DNA of 64,000 nt. Source: Alicyclobacillus acidiphilus NBRC 100859. Lineage in GTDB: Bacteria; Bacillota; Bacilli; Alicyclobacillales; Alicyclobacillaceae. How positions within the stretch are numbered: the first letter of the stretch is position 1; each line of letters opens with the position of its first letter. The stretch spans positions 1 through 64,000 of the forward strand of contig NZ_BCQI01000016.1 of NCBI RefSeq assembly GCF_001544355.1. Reading direction: 5' to 3'. Below are positions 48,477 through 59,708 of this stretch, piece after piece. The notes below the pieces were generated by a model. It saw only the letters and a list, made by a program, of their open reading frames with translations, had not been told where the DNA came from and did no database searches. The position numbers and the translations under genes are program-made.

Positions 48477-48694
48477 CGTCATGTTCTCGTTTGGCGATAT
48501 CGATAAAAGGCTTGATTGAGCATCAATATGGATTTGGAATCGCGGTTTTGGAACGCTCTTCTAAGTTGACTGCGGAGCCATTCCGGCATTCCAGGTCACC
48601 TCGCCTCCGATTTTCCTCAAGAAGCAACCTCCTTGACGCTTGATGCTATTCTACGCAGGATTGGGCGAATGTGCCCCAAGGACAGTGCGTGATT

Positions 48695-49180
48695 TTACCC
48701 TTGATGACCGTTTAAGAGCATATCGAGCTGACTGGACACCTGCTCCAAGGTGACCCCGGCCTTTTGCAACAGATAGGTGGCATACGGGTCCGCGCGATAA
48801 TCCGTTTCATAATAGACGCGCACGATACCCGCCTGGATGATGCTTTTTGTGCAGTGCAGGCAAGGTCGGTGCGTGACGTACAGATCCGCGCCTTCTGTCG
48901 AAACGCCAAAACGGGCACATTGCAACAAAGCGTTTTGTTCAGCATGAATCGCGCGAACACAATGTCCGTCGACAACTTTGCAACCCACGTCGACACAGTG
49001 TTCGTCGTGGTTGATACTCCCATTATAGCCACTCGCAATCATCCGTTTGTCGCGGACGATCACGCATCCCACGGCGAGCCTGGGACAGGTGGAGCGCAAG
49101 GCCATCACGCGGCTTTGCGAAGCGAAGAAGGCGTGCCAACTCATGCGCTCTGGGCGATCTGTGGACCTCTGATCAACCAT
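48695..49180 (-). CDS. dCMP deaminase (ComEB-like)
   Basis: 161 aa zinc deaminase. CPRLAVGCVIV, HAEQNALLQCARFG (His and catalytic Glu) and HRPCLHCTKSIIQAGI (two Cys) are typical of dCMP deaminase. It makes dUMP for thymidylate synthesis. ATG 49180 has GGAGGAG 7 bases upstream; the longer frame to 49213 is not needed. It diverges from spoIIE with 138 bp between starts, and its neighbours here are not those of comEB in B. subtilis. Confidence 0.92.
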   Translation of the reverse strand: MVDQRSTDRPERMSWHAFFASQSRVMALRSTCPRLAVGCVIVRDKRMIASGYNGSINHDEHCVDVGCKVVDGHCVRAIHAEQNALLQCARFGVSTEGADLYVTHRPCLHCTKSIIQAGIVRVYYETDYRADPYATYLLQKAGVTLEQVSSQLDMLLNGHQG

Positions 49181-49218
49181 CTCGATACTCCTCCTGAAGA
49201 CGACGAACCGCATCGCAA

Positions 49219-49286
49219 ATTGTCGGAATATTTATGGGCTCGCGGGACGCGGTTTGACAAATTATTTGGCATATCGCTCGTATAAT
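49219..49286 (+). promoter_or_regulatory. Spo0A-controlled promoter of spoIIE
   Basis: TTGACA (49254-49259) and TATAAT (49281-49286) are perfect sigma-A elements but 21 bp apart, the unusual spacing known for B. subtilis spoIIE. TTTGACAAA (49253-49261) overlaps the -35 and is, on the reverse strand, an exact 0A box (TTTGTCRAA). A second, weaker 0A-like box, ATTGTCGGA, lies at 49219-49227 in direct orientation. This fits activation by phosphorylated Spo0A. Confidence 0.8.
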
Positions 49287-49318
49287 GGCCATACACATCC
49301 GAGAAGGGAGTTCGTGTC

Positions 49319-51781
49319 ATGGTACAACTTTCCCTGACGCACAAACGATCCAAGCAGGGCGGCTCTGGAACGGCGAGCACCGGGACACTGTCTCCTGCAT
49401 GGACATGGCGTGCGTGGCGTCGCGTTACTCTGTTGGTCGTCGTCGCTTTACTGCTTGGACGAGCCAATATCGATCACGTGGTTTCACCATTCGGCTTAGC
49501 CTATTTCGCTGTGCTGTACGAAGTGGCGGGCAAGCGCCGGGCTTGGCCTGCGTACCTGTCCGTTGTAGGCGCGACAACGGTGGGCATCGACGACGGTATC
49601 CTGATGTTGGTGTCGATTCTGATGTATCGCGTGGCTCGCCGTTTCGTGTTCCGCCGGAAGTCGCCAGATCTCTTGTGGATTCCCATCACGGCTGGCGCGG
49701 TGGGGTTATTGGCGAAACTTGCCCTCGTCGGAACGGTCATGACCCGCTTCGACCTTCTGATCGGGATTGCGGAAGGCGCTTTGGTGACTATTTTATCGCT
49801 TATCTTTATCCAGTGCATGAATCTCTTTGTAGGTCAGGAGAGTTCGCGGACGCTCCGTTACGAACAACTGCTAAGCCTGGTCATTCTGATTGCGTCGGTG
49901 ATCATGGGGCTGGACGGACTATCCGTGCACGGTGTCGAAATCGCCATGGTCGCGGTCGACTGGCTGATCTTGTTGATGGCATGCGGCGGGATCGGCGTGA
50001 GCACGGCCTGTGCGGTCGCCGTGAGCATGTTGACTCTGCTCAACCACCAATCCTCGCTGACAGAGGTGGCCATCCTCGGCTTTGGCGGGTTGTTGGCCGG
50101 TCTGCTTCGGGACGTGCACCGGGTTTGGATTGCGCTGGCTTTCGTCCTTTCGGACGCGGTGCTGACGACGACGTACGTACATACCTTTGCGCCGCTGCTG
50201 TCCACCTTGCTCGCTTCGTCGGCGGCCGGCGTTCTATACCTCGTCACGCCGAGCGCGCTCTTGCGCGAACTGCGTTCTTTCGTGCCCGGCACAACCGAGC
50301 ATCGCACGTCTGAACGGGAACGGGCTCATCGCATCCACGCCTTGCTCTCGGAGAAGATCAGCGAAGTCAGTCTGGTCTTTGACGAACTCGCAAAATCGTT
50401 CGCCGAAGTGGGTGACACGGAATACGCGGCGGCTCAACAGCTTGTCACCCAGATTGTGTCCGCGACATCGCAGAGCGTGTGCTCCATGTGCCCACGCAGA
50501 TCGAAGTGCTGGGACAAGGAGAGCGTCCAGACCTACCAGGCGATGAGCAATACCCTGCGGAACATCGAGTCGGCCTCGGGACGACGGGCTTCCCCCACGC
50601 CGGAACTGCGCGAGCGGTGTATTCGCATCGATCCGCTGCTCAACACACTTCGCTACAATCTGGATGTCACCAATCGCGACGCGAAATGGATGAAGAAACT
50701 GCGTGAACATCGGACCCTGCTGTCGGCGCAATTGTCCGGAGTGGCCGAAGTGGTGAGAACGATGGCGCAGGAGCTCGATGAAGAACAGAAGACATCCCTT
50801 TCCGAAGAAGAGCAGATCCTTGCCGCGATTGAGCAGCTTGGAATCTACGTAGACGATGTGCACATCGTCAACCTGGAGCCAGGAAAGGTCGAAATCGAGA
50901 TCGTTCAACCGACCGAAGGCGCCTACGAAAACTCGGCGCGCATGATAGCGCCGCTGCTGTCGGGGATACTCGGCGAGAACATCTCGGTCGCGCACGTGGA
51001 GGGCGAACCTGGATCCGGTCCTTGCACCAGCGTGTTTGCCTCGGCGCGGCGCTTTCAAGTCAAGACGGCTGTGTCGGCAGTGGCGCGCGACGGCCGGACA
51101 GTTTCTGGGGACACCTATGCCAGTGTCGATCTCGGCAACGGGCGGCACGCGATCGCCGTGAGCGACGGCATGGGCAACGGCGAACGGGCGAGCCGGGAGT
51201 CGAAGGCGGCAATTGACTTGCTGAAGAAGCTGATGAAAGCCGGCTTCGATGAAAAGCTGGCGATTCGGACTGTGAATTCGACACTTCTGCTCAGGTCGCG
51301 CGACGAGATGTTCACGACTTTGGATATGGCCTTAGTGGACTTGTTCAACGCGCAGGCGGAATTTCTCAAAGTCGGTTCGGCGCCGAGCTACATCAAACGA
51401 GGCGATCAGGTCATCGAGATCACGGGCAGCAACGTCCCTATCGGCATCCTGCAAGACATCGAAGTTCAGTCTGTCGCTGAGCAACTGCAGGCGAACGACA
51501 TTTTGATCCTCGTTTCCGACGGCCTTTACGAAGCGCCGGCACACCGGTACGACGGAGAGAATTGGTTGAAAGGCGCGATCGCGCAAATTGAAACGAGAGA
51601 TCCGCAAGAACTGGCCGACACGCTGGTCGAATACGCGGTTCGCATGAATCACGGCGTCATTCGCGACGATATGACGGTGATGGTGGCCGTGATCGAACAC
51701 CGAGACGAAGAGTGGGCCGCCATCCGACTGCCCAACGTTCCGAGCCTGCGCAAGGGGCTGAAGGACAAGCGCGGCGCTTAA
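49319..51781 (+). CDS. spoIIE: stage II sporulation phosphatase SpoIIE
   Basis: 820 aa. About ten membrane segments fill residues 40-320, a central FtsZ-interacting region with coiled-coil character follows, and the PP2C phosphatase domain (about 590-800) has SDGMGNGERASRES (metal Asp), SDGLYEAP and MTVMVAV-type end motifs. It dephosphorylates SpoIIAA to release sigma-F at the polar septum. ATG 49319 follows AGAAGGGAG. It starts a run with yabS and yabT, as in B. subtilis. Confidence 0.96.
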   Translation: MVQLSLTHKRSKQGGSGTASTGTLSPAWTWRAWRRVTLLVVVALLLGRANIDHVVSPFGLAYFAVLYEVAGKRRAWPAYLSVVGATTVGIDDGILMLVSILMYRVARRFVFRRKSPDLLWIPITAGAVGLLAKLALVGTVMTRFDLLIGIAEGALVTILSLIFIQCMNLFVGQESSRTLRYEQLLSLVILIASVIMGLDGLSVHGVEIAMVAVDWLILLMACGGIGVSTACAVAVSMLTLLNHQSSLTEVAILGFGGLLAGLLRDVHRVWIALAFVLSDAVLTTTYVHTFAPLLSTLLASSAAGVLYLVTPSALLRELRSFVPGTTEHRTSERERAHRIHALLSEKISEVSLVFDELAKSFAEVGDTEYAAAQQLVTQIVSATSQSVCSMCPRRSKCWDKESVQTYQAMSNTLRNIESASGRRASPTPELRERCIRIDPLLNTLRYNLDVTNRDAKWMKKLREHRTLLSAQLSGVAEVVRTMAQELDEEQKTSLSEEEQILAAIEQLGIYVDDVHIVNLEPGKVEIEIVQPTEGAYENSARMIAPLLSGILGENISVAHVEGEPGSGPCTSVFASARRFQVKTAVSAVARDGRTVSGDTYASVDLGNGRHAIAVSDGMGNGERASRESKAAIDLLKKLMKAGFDEKLAIRTVNSTLLLRSRDEMFTTLDMALVDLFNAQAEFLKVGSAPSYIKRGDQVIEITGSNVPIGILQDIEVQSVAEQLQANDILILVSDGLYEAPAHRYDGENWLKGAIAQIETRDPQELADTLVEYAVRMNHGVIRDDMTVMVAVIEHRDEEWAAIRLPNVPSLRKGLKDKRGA

Positions 51782-51882
51782 TCCGGTGCCGTGGTTCAGG
51801 CAATGCAATCTATTCATTTGATTGAATGAATCGCAACTTCGGCGTCCATACTGGAGACTAGAACGACGCGGAGGTGGATTCA

Positions 51883-52608
51883 TTGAATAAAGAGGCAACG
51901 ATACGCCAAATTCTCGTGATCACAGACGGATATTCGAATATCGGGCCAGACCCCGTCGATGCGGCAAGGCGCGCGCAGAAGCGGGGTATTGTTGTGAATG
52001 TCATCGGTGTCGTGGACAAGGGCGAAACAGGCGGCCAAGGTTACGACGAAGCCCATTCCATCGCGGATGCGGGGGGCGGCATGTGCCGCATTGTGCAGCC
52101 TGTCGATCTATCGGCGACAGCCCAGATGATGACCCATCAGACGATGCAACTGACACTGCAGCAAGTGGTCAACCAGGAACTTCTCTCCGTGATGGGGAAG
52201 ACCGCTGAAGACCTGCCGCCGGCCGAGCGGACCCGCATCGCGCAGGTGGTTGAGAAACTCGAAGAAGAGGTGGCGCTCCAACTCGTCGTCGCGATCGACA
52301 TGAGCGCGAGCATGAAGGACAAGGTGGATATCGTGCGCGAAGCCGTTCGGGATCTCGCCCTGTCGCTGCAGGTTCGAACGGGCGCGCTCTCGGTGGCCGT
52401 CATCGCTTTCCCTGGCTCCGGCGACGCTCCAACGCGTCTGGTACAGCCGTTCGCCAGCCAAGTGGATGTTCGGGCGCTCGAATCCGCGTTGCAACCGCGC
52501 GGAGGTACGCCAACAGGACCGGCCATCGATCACGCCGTCGCCTTGATCCTTGAATACTACCAGGCACCGGTTGAAGACGAGGACGGGCCAAGGCGCGATT
52601 TTGCATGA
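51883..52608 (+). CDS. yabS: YabS-like VWA-domain protein
   Basis: 241 aa. Two von Willebrand A-like parts: the start QILVITDGYSNIGPDPVD with a MIDAS-like D, and AIDMSASMKDKVDIVREAV (about 133-151) with DxSxS. The role of YabS is not known. TTG 51883 follows GGAGGTGG. The stop overlaps the yabT start (ATGA). Confidence 0.85.
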   Translation: MNKEATIRQILVITDGYSNIGPDPVDAARRAQKRGIVVNVIGVVDKGETGGQGYDEAHSIADAGGGMCRIVQPVDLSATAQMMTHQTMQLTLQQVVNQELLSVMGKTAEDLPPAERTRIAQVVEKLEEEVALQLVVAIDMSASMKDKVDIVREAVRDLALSLQVRTGALSVAVIAFPGSGDAPTRLVQPFASQVDVRALESALQPRGGTPTGPAIDHAVALILEYYQAPVEDEDGPRRDFA

Positions 52609-53519
52609 CGCCGGGAGCTTCGCCGCGCCTCGCGCAAGGAACCTGGATATCTGGCAAATGGACTCGTCATCGCTGGCGGGTTCGCCAGTGTCTTGGGGAA
52701 GGCGCCAACGGCACTGTGTACAGCGTGGTTCGCGACGACGGGCTTATCGGTGCGATGAAAGTGTGTGAAGGCTCGGCGCAGGTTGCGTTTGAGTGGTCGT
52801 TGCTGGAACGGGTTAAAGGAGCCGCTGGTTCGCCCTTTCCCGTTCCCCAGACCATCGATGACTCGGACGATCCCCGCGCTTCGTATTTTTATGTCATGGA
52901 GCGCGTGGGCGGATCGCCCCTAAACGGCGTGTGGAGCCAATTGTCGCTTCGAGATCAAAAGAAAGTATTCTACGACATCGTTCGCAGCTTGGAGAGCGTA
53001 CACCGCACAGGTCACGCGTTCTGCGATGTAAAGCCGCAAAACATTCTCGTGGACACGTCGCGGGGCTTGCAGGTCCGCTTCGTCGACGTCGGCGGGGTGA
53101 CACCTTTTGGCCGTGCCGTGCGCCAATTCACTCCGACGTCCGATCCGGCGTATTGGGGCTTCGCCGAGCGGCGCGCATCGTGCACGTACGACGTCGCGGC
53201 GATTGCCTTGACGATTCTGCTGTTGGAGAACGCTGTACCGAAAAATTTGGCGGCATGGCCGATGCAGAAGCGGAAAGAGTGGATGAAGCGGCTGGTTGAC
53301 AACGTCGCCGAAGGCTCTTGGCGAGCGACATACCACAAGGCTTTGTCCGGCGCCTATCCAGATGCGGGGAGTTTCGCGGAGGACATTTTGAGGCTTTCGG
53401 ACGGAACGCGAGTCAAAGGGGCGAAGCGCGATTGGACCGCCAAGTTGATGTGGGCGAGTCTCGCCAGCGCCTGTTTCTCCACTGCCTGGGCTTGGGCGCT
53501 CTTTTTTCATGTCGTCTAG
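52605..53519 (+). CDS. yabT: membrane-anchored Ser/Thr kinase YabT
   Basis: 304 aa. A Hanks-type kinase domain (about 25-265) with GEGANGTVY (glycine loop), GAMKVCEG (catalytic Lys) and CDVKPQNILVD (loop with catalytic Asp) is followed by a C-terminal membrane segment (about 282-302). In B. subtilis YabT is a DNA-activated kinase of sporulation that phosphorylates RecA and others. The loop lacks the usual HRD and the DFG position reads DVG, so activity may be altered. Confidence 0.88.
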   Translation: MTPGASPRLAQGTWISGKWTRHRWRVRQCLGEGANGTVYSVVRDDGLIGAMKVCEGSAQVAFEWSLLERVKGAAGSPFPVPQTIDDSDDPRASYFYVMERVGGSPLNGVWSQLSLRDQKKVFYDIVRSLESVHRTGHAFCDVKPQNILVDTSRGLQVRFVDVGGVTPFGRAVRQFTPTSDPAYWGFAERRASCTYDVAAIALTILLLENAVPKNLAAWPMQKRKEWMKRLVDNVAEGSWRATYHKALSGAYPDAGSFAEDILRLSDGTRVKGAKRDWTAKLMWASLASACFSTAWAWALFFHVV

Positions 53520-53582
53520 GACCCGACGGGATCTGCTACAATGGCAGCAGAATTGCAAAGGGGCCGACACGGAGTGGAGCGC

Positions 53583-55001
53583 ATGAACTTACTACATACC
53601 TTCACCGACTTTTGCCAACGCCATCAGCTTCAAGACCGCCATCTTGTCCTCGGAGTATCAGGCGGCATGGACTCCATGGTCCTGCTGCACATCTGTATCG
53701 CCGCACGGAACAGCAATCCTCGTCCATTTTTTGATTTTTCGGTTGTCCACGTCAATCACGGACTTCGTCAGAAGGCCGACGACGACGCGGCGTTCGTCGC
53801 CGCGTATTGCCGAGATCGCAACGTCGGGTGCAAAGTCGTGCAAGCGAATGTGCGCGACATGCGCGGCGAAGGCGTCGAGGCCGCGGCCCGCCGGGAGCGC
53901 TACCGAGCCCTGTGCCAAGAGGCGCAGGCGCGGCAAGGCGTTTGCATGGTGGCCCACCATCGGCGAGATCAATTGGAGACATTTTTGATTCGCTGGCTGC
54001 GCGGAGCCAGTTTGACGGGACTCGGCGCGATGCGCGAACAGTCAGCTTACCGTGGTGTGCCCATATACCGCCCGTTGCTCGATGTGGATCATGCGGACAT
54101 GGCGCAGTACGCCCAGGAAAGCGGCCTTCCTTTTGTCGTCGACGAATCCAACGCGGACCGCAGGTTCCTCAGGAATCGGCTGCGGCACGACATTGTGCCT
54201 CTGCTGACGGATCTGCAGCCGCGCCTTGAAGAGCGGACCGGTTTGTTGACCCGATTGCTTCAAAGCGACGACGACTATTTGCAGAGCCAGGCGGTGAAGG
54301 CGTTGGCCGACGTCGTGGCGGAGTCCGCTGACACCTCTTCGAGCGTGCTGCGGATCGACCGTTTGAAAGACTTGCACGTTTCTTTACAACGTCGTGTGAT
54401 TCACATACTATTGAATTGTTTATCTGAAGACGAGTGGGGGTATCGCCACATCGATGCCGTGTTGCAGCTCACAGCGGACGGTACGTCTCCATCGGCGTTC
54501 AGGCAGCTGGCAAACGGCGTGGCTGCGTGGCGAAATTATGGGCTTCTGTACATAGGATATGGTACGCCTGACGAGCAGGAAGGGAACGTTCGCCATTGGC
54601 GTTGGGATGTAGAGCGAACTCGGCGTTTTCGTTTTGAAACGAGCACCGTCAAATGGCGTTTTCGAGCGTTTCCGTTCCGACAGACTCGCTTCCAGGCGTC
54701 AAAGAGATCCCTTTGGCACGCTTGGCTGCCAAACGTTGCCAGCGTCGAGATCGAGACAGGCCTAAGTACCAGTGTACGCCTTCGCCCACTGGGCCTGGAT
54801 GGCTCCAGGAAGCTTCAGGATCTCTATTCGGATCGAAAAATCCCGCAGGCGCTTCGATCCGCTTGGCCCGCCGTCGCGATCGACGGCGAGGTGGTTTGGA
54901 TCCCTGGCGTGGTCCGAACCGACGCCCACCTGGTGACTGCATCCGCTTCAGCAGGGTGGGTCATGTTCGCTCAAGCGGTTGGTCACATGCTGCGAACATA
55001 A
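53583..55001 (+). CDS. tilS: tRNA(Ile)-lysidine synthetase
   Basis: 472 aa. The PP-loop is SGGMDS (26-31), then HVNHGLR and VAHHRRDQLETFLIRWLRG. It makes lysidine at C34 so that tRNA-Ile(CAU) reads AUA. The C-terminal TilS domain ends the protein. ATG 53583 follows GGAGTGG. It precedes hpt and ftsH, the usual Bacilli order. Confidence 0.96.
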   Translation: MNLLHTFTDFCQRHQLQDRHLVLGVSGGMDSMVLLHICIAARNSNPRPFFDFSVVHVNHGLRQKADDDAAFVAAYCRDRNVGCKVVQANVRDMRGEGVEAAARRERYRALCQEAQARQGVCMVAHHRRDQLETFLIRWLRGASLTGLGAMREQSAYRGVPIYRPLLDVDHADMAQYAQESGLPFVVDESNADRRFLRNRLRHDIVPLLTDLQPRLEERTGLLTRLLQSDDDYLQSQAVKALADVVAESADTSSSVLRIDRLKDLHVSLQRRVIHILLNCLSEDEWGYRHIDAVLQLTADGTSPSAFRQLANGVAAWRNYGLLYIGYGTPDEQEGNVRHWRWDVERTRRFRFETSTVKWRFRAFPFRQTRFQASKRSLWHAWLPNVASVEIETGLSTSVRLRPLGLDGSRKLQDLYSDRKIPQALRSAWPAVAIDGEVVWIPGVVRTDAHLVTASASAGWVMFAQAVGHMLRT

Positions 55002-55060
55002 GGACATGTGACCGTCTCGAGAGGCGTATGATAGTGTAATGACACGATGAGGAGGCAGTC

Positions 55061-55612
55061 ATGCATCCGGATTTAGAACGCATTCTATTCGACGAACAGA
55101 CTATACTTGAAAAGGTCGCTCAACTCGGTGCCCAGTTGAGCGTCGATTACCGCGACAAGCACCCGCTGTTTATCTGTATCTTGAAAGGCGCCGCGCTGTT
55201 TATGGCAGACTTGGTCAAGCGCGTGACTGTCCCGATGGAAATGGATTTTATGGCGATATCGAGCTACGGTGCTTCTACCCGTTCGTCGGGTGCCGTGCGT
55301 ATTTTGAACGACCTGGATCGACCTGTTGAGGGGCGCGACGTCATTATCGTGGAGGACATCGTGGACACGGGTCTCACCCTCGCATACCTTCGCGACACTT
55401 TGTTGCGGCGACAGGCGGCTTCCGTGCGCATTGTGACATTGTTTGATAAACCGAGCGGGCGGAAAGTCGACATTGTGCCAGACTATTACGGATTCACGGT
55501 TCCCGATGCCTTTATTGTCGGCTACGGTTTGGATTACGCGGAAAAGTATCGCAACCTCCCGTTTGTGGGCGTGCTGAAATCCGACATCTATGCGACAAAC
55601 GATTCGGTCTGA
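55061..55612 (+). CDS. hpt: hypoxanthine-guanine phosphoribosyltransferase
   Basis: 183 aa, slightly short but complete. LFICILKGAALFMADL, SSYGASTRSSG and the PRPP loop VIIVEDIVDTGLTLAYL (about 96-112) are typical. It salvages hypoxanthine and guanine. ATG 55061 follows GAGGAGG. It sits between tilS and ftsH as in B. subtilis. Confidence 0.97.
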   Translation: MHPDLERILFDEQTILEKVAQLGAQLSVDYRDKHPLFICILKGAALFMADLVKRVTVPMEMDFMAISSYGASTRSSGAVRILNDLDRPVEGRDVIIVEDIVDTGLTLAYLRDTLLRRQAASVRIVTLFDKPSGRKVDIVPDYYGFTVPDAFIVGYGLDYAEKYRNLPFVGVLKSDIYATNDSV

Positions 55613-55693
55613 TGGATCGGGGCTTGACACGAGCTAGGAACCCAAAAATGGGTATGGTACAATATTCGCGCCATGACCGAGAGGAGGTAGGGC

Positions 55694-57502
<1,809 letters not shown>

Positions 57503-57516
57503 TTCTGATAAAAAAA

Positions 57517-57547
57517 GCCTCCGAGGCAGGAACTCGGAGGCTTTTTT
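57517..57547 (+). terminator. terminator of ftsH
   Basis: GCCTCCGAG and CTCGGAGGC pair across GCAGGAA, flanked by A-rich and T-rich runs (T6 after), so it can end transcripts from either side. Confidence 0.95.
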
Positions 57548-57624
57548 GTTGAAATAATGTGACTGGGATCACAATTTTGCATCAGTCACGATTGTTTGAC
57601 GTGCGGCCGGAGGGAGTTATTGGC

Positions 57625-58704
57625 GTGAGGTGGGTAGCGCTGAAGTACGTGAAACCTGGGTTCGTGTTGGCCCAACGCGTATCGGACGAACGGGGGCGGA
57701 CACTGTTGGCCCAGGGCATCGTTCTCTCCGAGAGTTATATCCGCCGATTGAATCGAGTCGGCGTTCGCGCAGTTTGTATACACGATAGAGCGACTGACGA
57801 CGTGATCGTCAATGAGATGGTGGCGGAACCGACCAAGGCCGAGTTGCTGACCTTGACCTACGACACGTTGTCTGAACTGGGTTCAGGGCATTTTTCACCG
57901 AAGATGAAGCCGACATTTCTTCGCAAAAAGTTGGGACCGTTGCTGGAGGATGTCATTCAGCAACTGCGTGAGGGCAATGGTGCGGGAGAGCAGCTTGGAT
58001 CCGTGTACATAGCGGACGGAGAATTGTTCCACCACTCGGTCAACGTCACCTTCTATGTGTTAACCCTTGGGCTGTACCTGAACCTGCCGAAGGACGACCT
58101 GTTGAATCTCGGCATCGGAACACTTCTGCACGACGTCGGAAAGTTGCGGGTTCGGCGGGAAGTCCTGCAAAAGCCGGGGCGCTTGACGCCTGAAGAATTT
58201 CGAGAAATTCAGATGCACTCTCAATACGGTTTTGAGATTCTCAGCGCATTGGCGGACATTTCGGCGACGTCTGCGCTCATCGCGCTGCAGCACCATGAGC
58301 GCATGGACGGGAGTGGCTACCCCAACGGTTTGATGGGCGATCAGATCCACTTATTCAGCCAACTCACTGCGGTGGTCGACGTTTACGAGGCATTGACCGC
58401 CAATCGCGTCTATCGGCAGGCATACTTGCCGCACGAAGCGTTTGGGCTTATTATGCGAGATCGTGGAACGCGTCTCTCCACGGTCGGTGTCGACGCGTTT
58501 CGCGAAACGATTTCCATATACCCACTCGGCATGTCTGTGCGGCTGACCAATGGAGATTTGGCGGTTGTGATTCAAGCGTCCGCAGGCAACGATCAGCAGC
58601 CGGTCGTCCGGGCCATTGAGAATGCCCGTGGTGAACCGATTCGCCCATACGAACTGGATCTGCGCAATTCACCTGATATTCAAATTGAAACCTGCGAATC
58701 ATAA
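57625..58704 (+). CDS. HD-GYP domain phosphodiesterase
   Basis: 359 aa. Residues about 115-330 form the HD-GYP domain with LLHDVGKLRV (HD motif, about 168-169), HSQYGFEIL, QHHERMDGSGYPNG (GYP motif) and VVDVYEALTANRVY. Proteins of this type hydrolyse cyclic di-GMP. The N-terminal part (about 1-110, LAQRVSDERGRTLLAQGIVLSESYIRRL) is the usual DUF3391-like start. GTG 57625 follows GGAGGGAG. It is not found at this place in B. subtilis. Confidence 0.92.
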   Translation: MRWVALKYVKPGFVLAQRVSDERGRTLLAQGIVLSESYIRRLNRVGVRAVCIHDRATDDVIVNEMVAEPTKAELLTLTYDTLSELGSGHFSPKMKPTFLRKKLGPLLEDVIQQLREGNGAGEQLGSVYIADGELFHHSVNVTFYVLTLGLYLNLPKDDLLNLGIGTLLHDVGKLRVRREVLQKPGRLTPEEFREIQMHSQYGFEILSALADISATSALIALQHHERMDGSGYPNGLMGDQIHLFSQLTAVVDVYEALTANRVYRQAYLPHEAFGLIMRDRGTRLSTVGVDAFRETISIYPLGMSVRLTNGDLAVVIQASAGNDQQPVVRAIENARGEPIRPYELDLRNSPDIQIETCES

Positions 58705-58775
58705 TGTGGTCGCACCGCAGTGGAACAGACAGACGACCATCATCAGTGGGCGACTCTGGCAAAGGATGTGATTCG

Positions 58776-59708
58776 TTGAATTCCGACGTTTTGTTGCGAG
58801 CGACCGCTCGAGATGGTCGAATTCGCCTATTTACTTGTGTAACGACAGACCTCGTTTCGGAAATGCAACGCCGACATGATACTTGGCCGGTGCCGACAGC
58901 CGCCCTCGGCAGAACGGCGTCCATCACTGCGATGATGGCATGTATGCTGAAAAATGAAGAAAGTGTCACGGTGAAGATCGACGGCGATGGCCCTATCGGT
59001 CAAATTTGGGTTGAGGCTTCGCCGAACGGGGATGTTCGAGGGTATGTGGACAATCCTCATGTCCACCTCCCTTTAAATTCGGTCGGGAAGCTGGACGTCG
59101 GCGGTGCAGTGGGCCGGGGGTATTTGTACGTGATCCGAGACACAGGATTGCGGGATTACTATACCAGCAGCAGTGAACTCCAAAGCGGCGAAATTGCGGA
59201 CGACTTCACCTACTACTTCGCGACGTCCGAGCAGACGCCGTCAGCCGTCGGCGCCGGCGTGTTGGTTGGAACGGACAACCGTCCCATCGTCGCCGGAGGA
59301 TTTCTTGCGCAACTGCTGCCCGACCACACCGAGGACGATATTCGCTATTTGGAAGAACGGTTGCAGCAGGTTCCGAGTGTAACCAATTTTCTTCAAAACC
59401 ATCCATCGGCCGAGGCCTTGATGCTCCAGTTGTGTCCGGATGCGCATATCGTGGAACGGCGCAGCATTCAATTCCAGTGCAAATGTTCGTACGAACGCCT
59501 GGGGAGAGTCATGATATCGCTTGGCAGGGAGGAATTGGAGGCGATCCGACGCGAGACGGGTTCCGCCGAACTGGTCTGCCACTTCTGCGGCAACGTGTAC
59601 AATTTCTCCGCAGAGCAACTGGATGAGATGATTCAGGGCATCACGGATTCGCAGGGAGGCTCGGAGGCAGCGGATCGCCCTCAGAGTGAGCGCGGTGACG
59701 CACAATGA
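58776..59708 (+). CDS. hslO: redox-regulated chaperone Hsp33
   Basis: 310 aa. The C-terminal zinc site is CKCSYER (about 253-255) and CHFCGNVY (about 286-289), the CxC...CxxC switch that unfolds on oxidative stress. The N-terminal holding domain contains IKIDGDGPIGQIWVEA. TTG 58776 follows AAGGATGTGA. It follows ftsH and the HD-GYP gene; B. subtilis has coaX between ftsH and hslO, absent here. Confidence 0.95.
   Translation: MNSDVLLRATARDGRIRLFTCVTTDLVSEMQRRHDTWPVPTAALGRTASITAMMACMLKNEESVTVKIDGDGPIGQIWVEASPNGDVRGYVDNPHVHLPLNSVGKLDVGGAVGRGYLYVIRDTGLRDYYTSSSELQSGEIADDFTYYFATSEQTPSAVGAGVLVGTDNRPIVAGGFLAQLLPDHTEDDIRYLEERLQQVPSVTNFLQNHPSAEALMLQLCPDAHIVERRSIQFQCKCSYERLGRVMISLGREELEAIRRETGSAELVCHFCGNVYNFSAEQLDEMIQGITDSQGGSEAADRPQSERGDAQ

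Noticed and set aside
55623-55665. TTGACA before ftsH as a sigma-A promoter
   Set aside because: The only good -10 (TACAAT) is 28 bp away, too far; no acceptable -10 lies at 16-19 bp.
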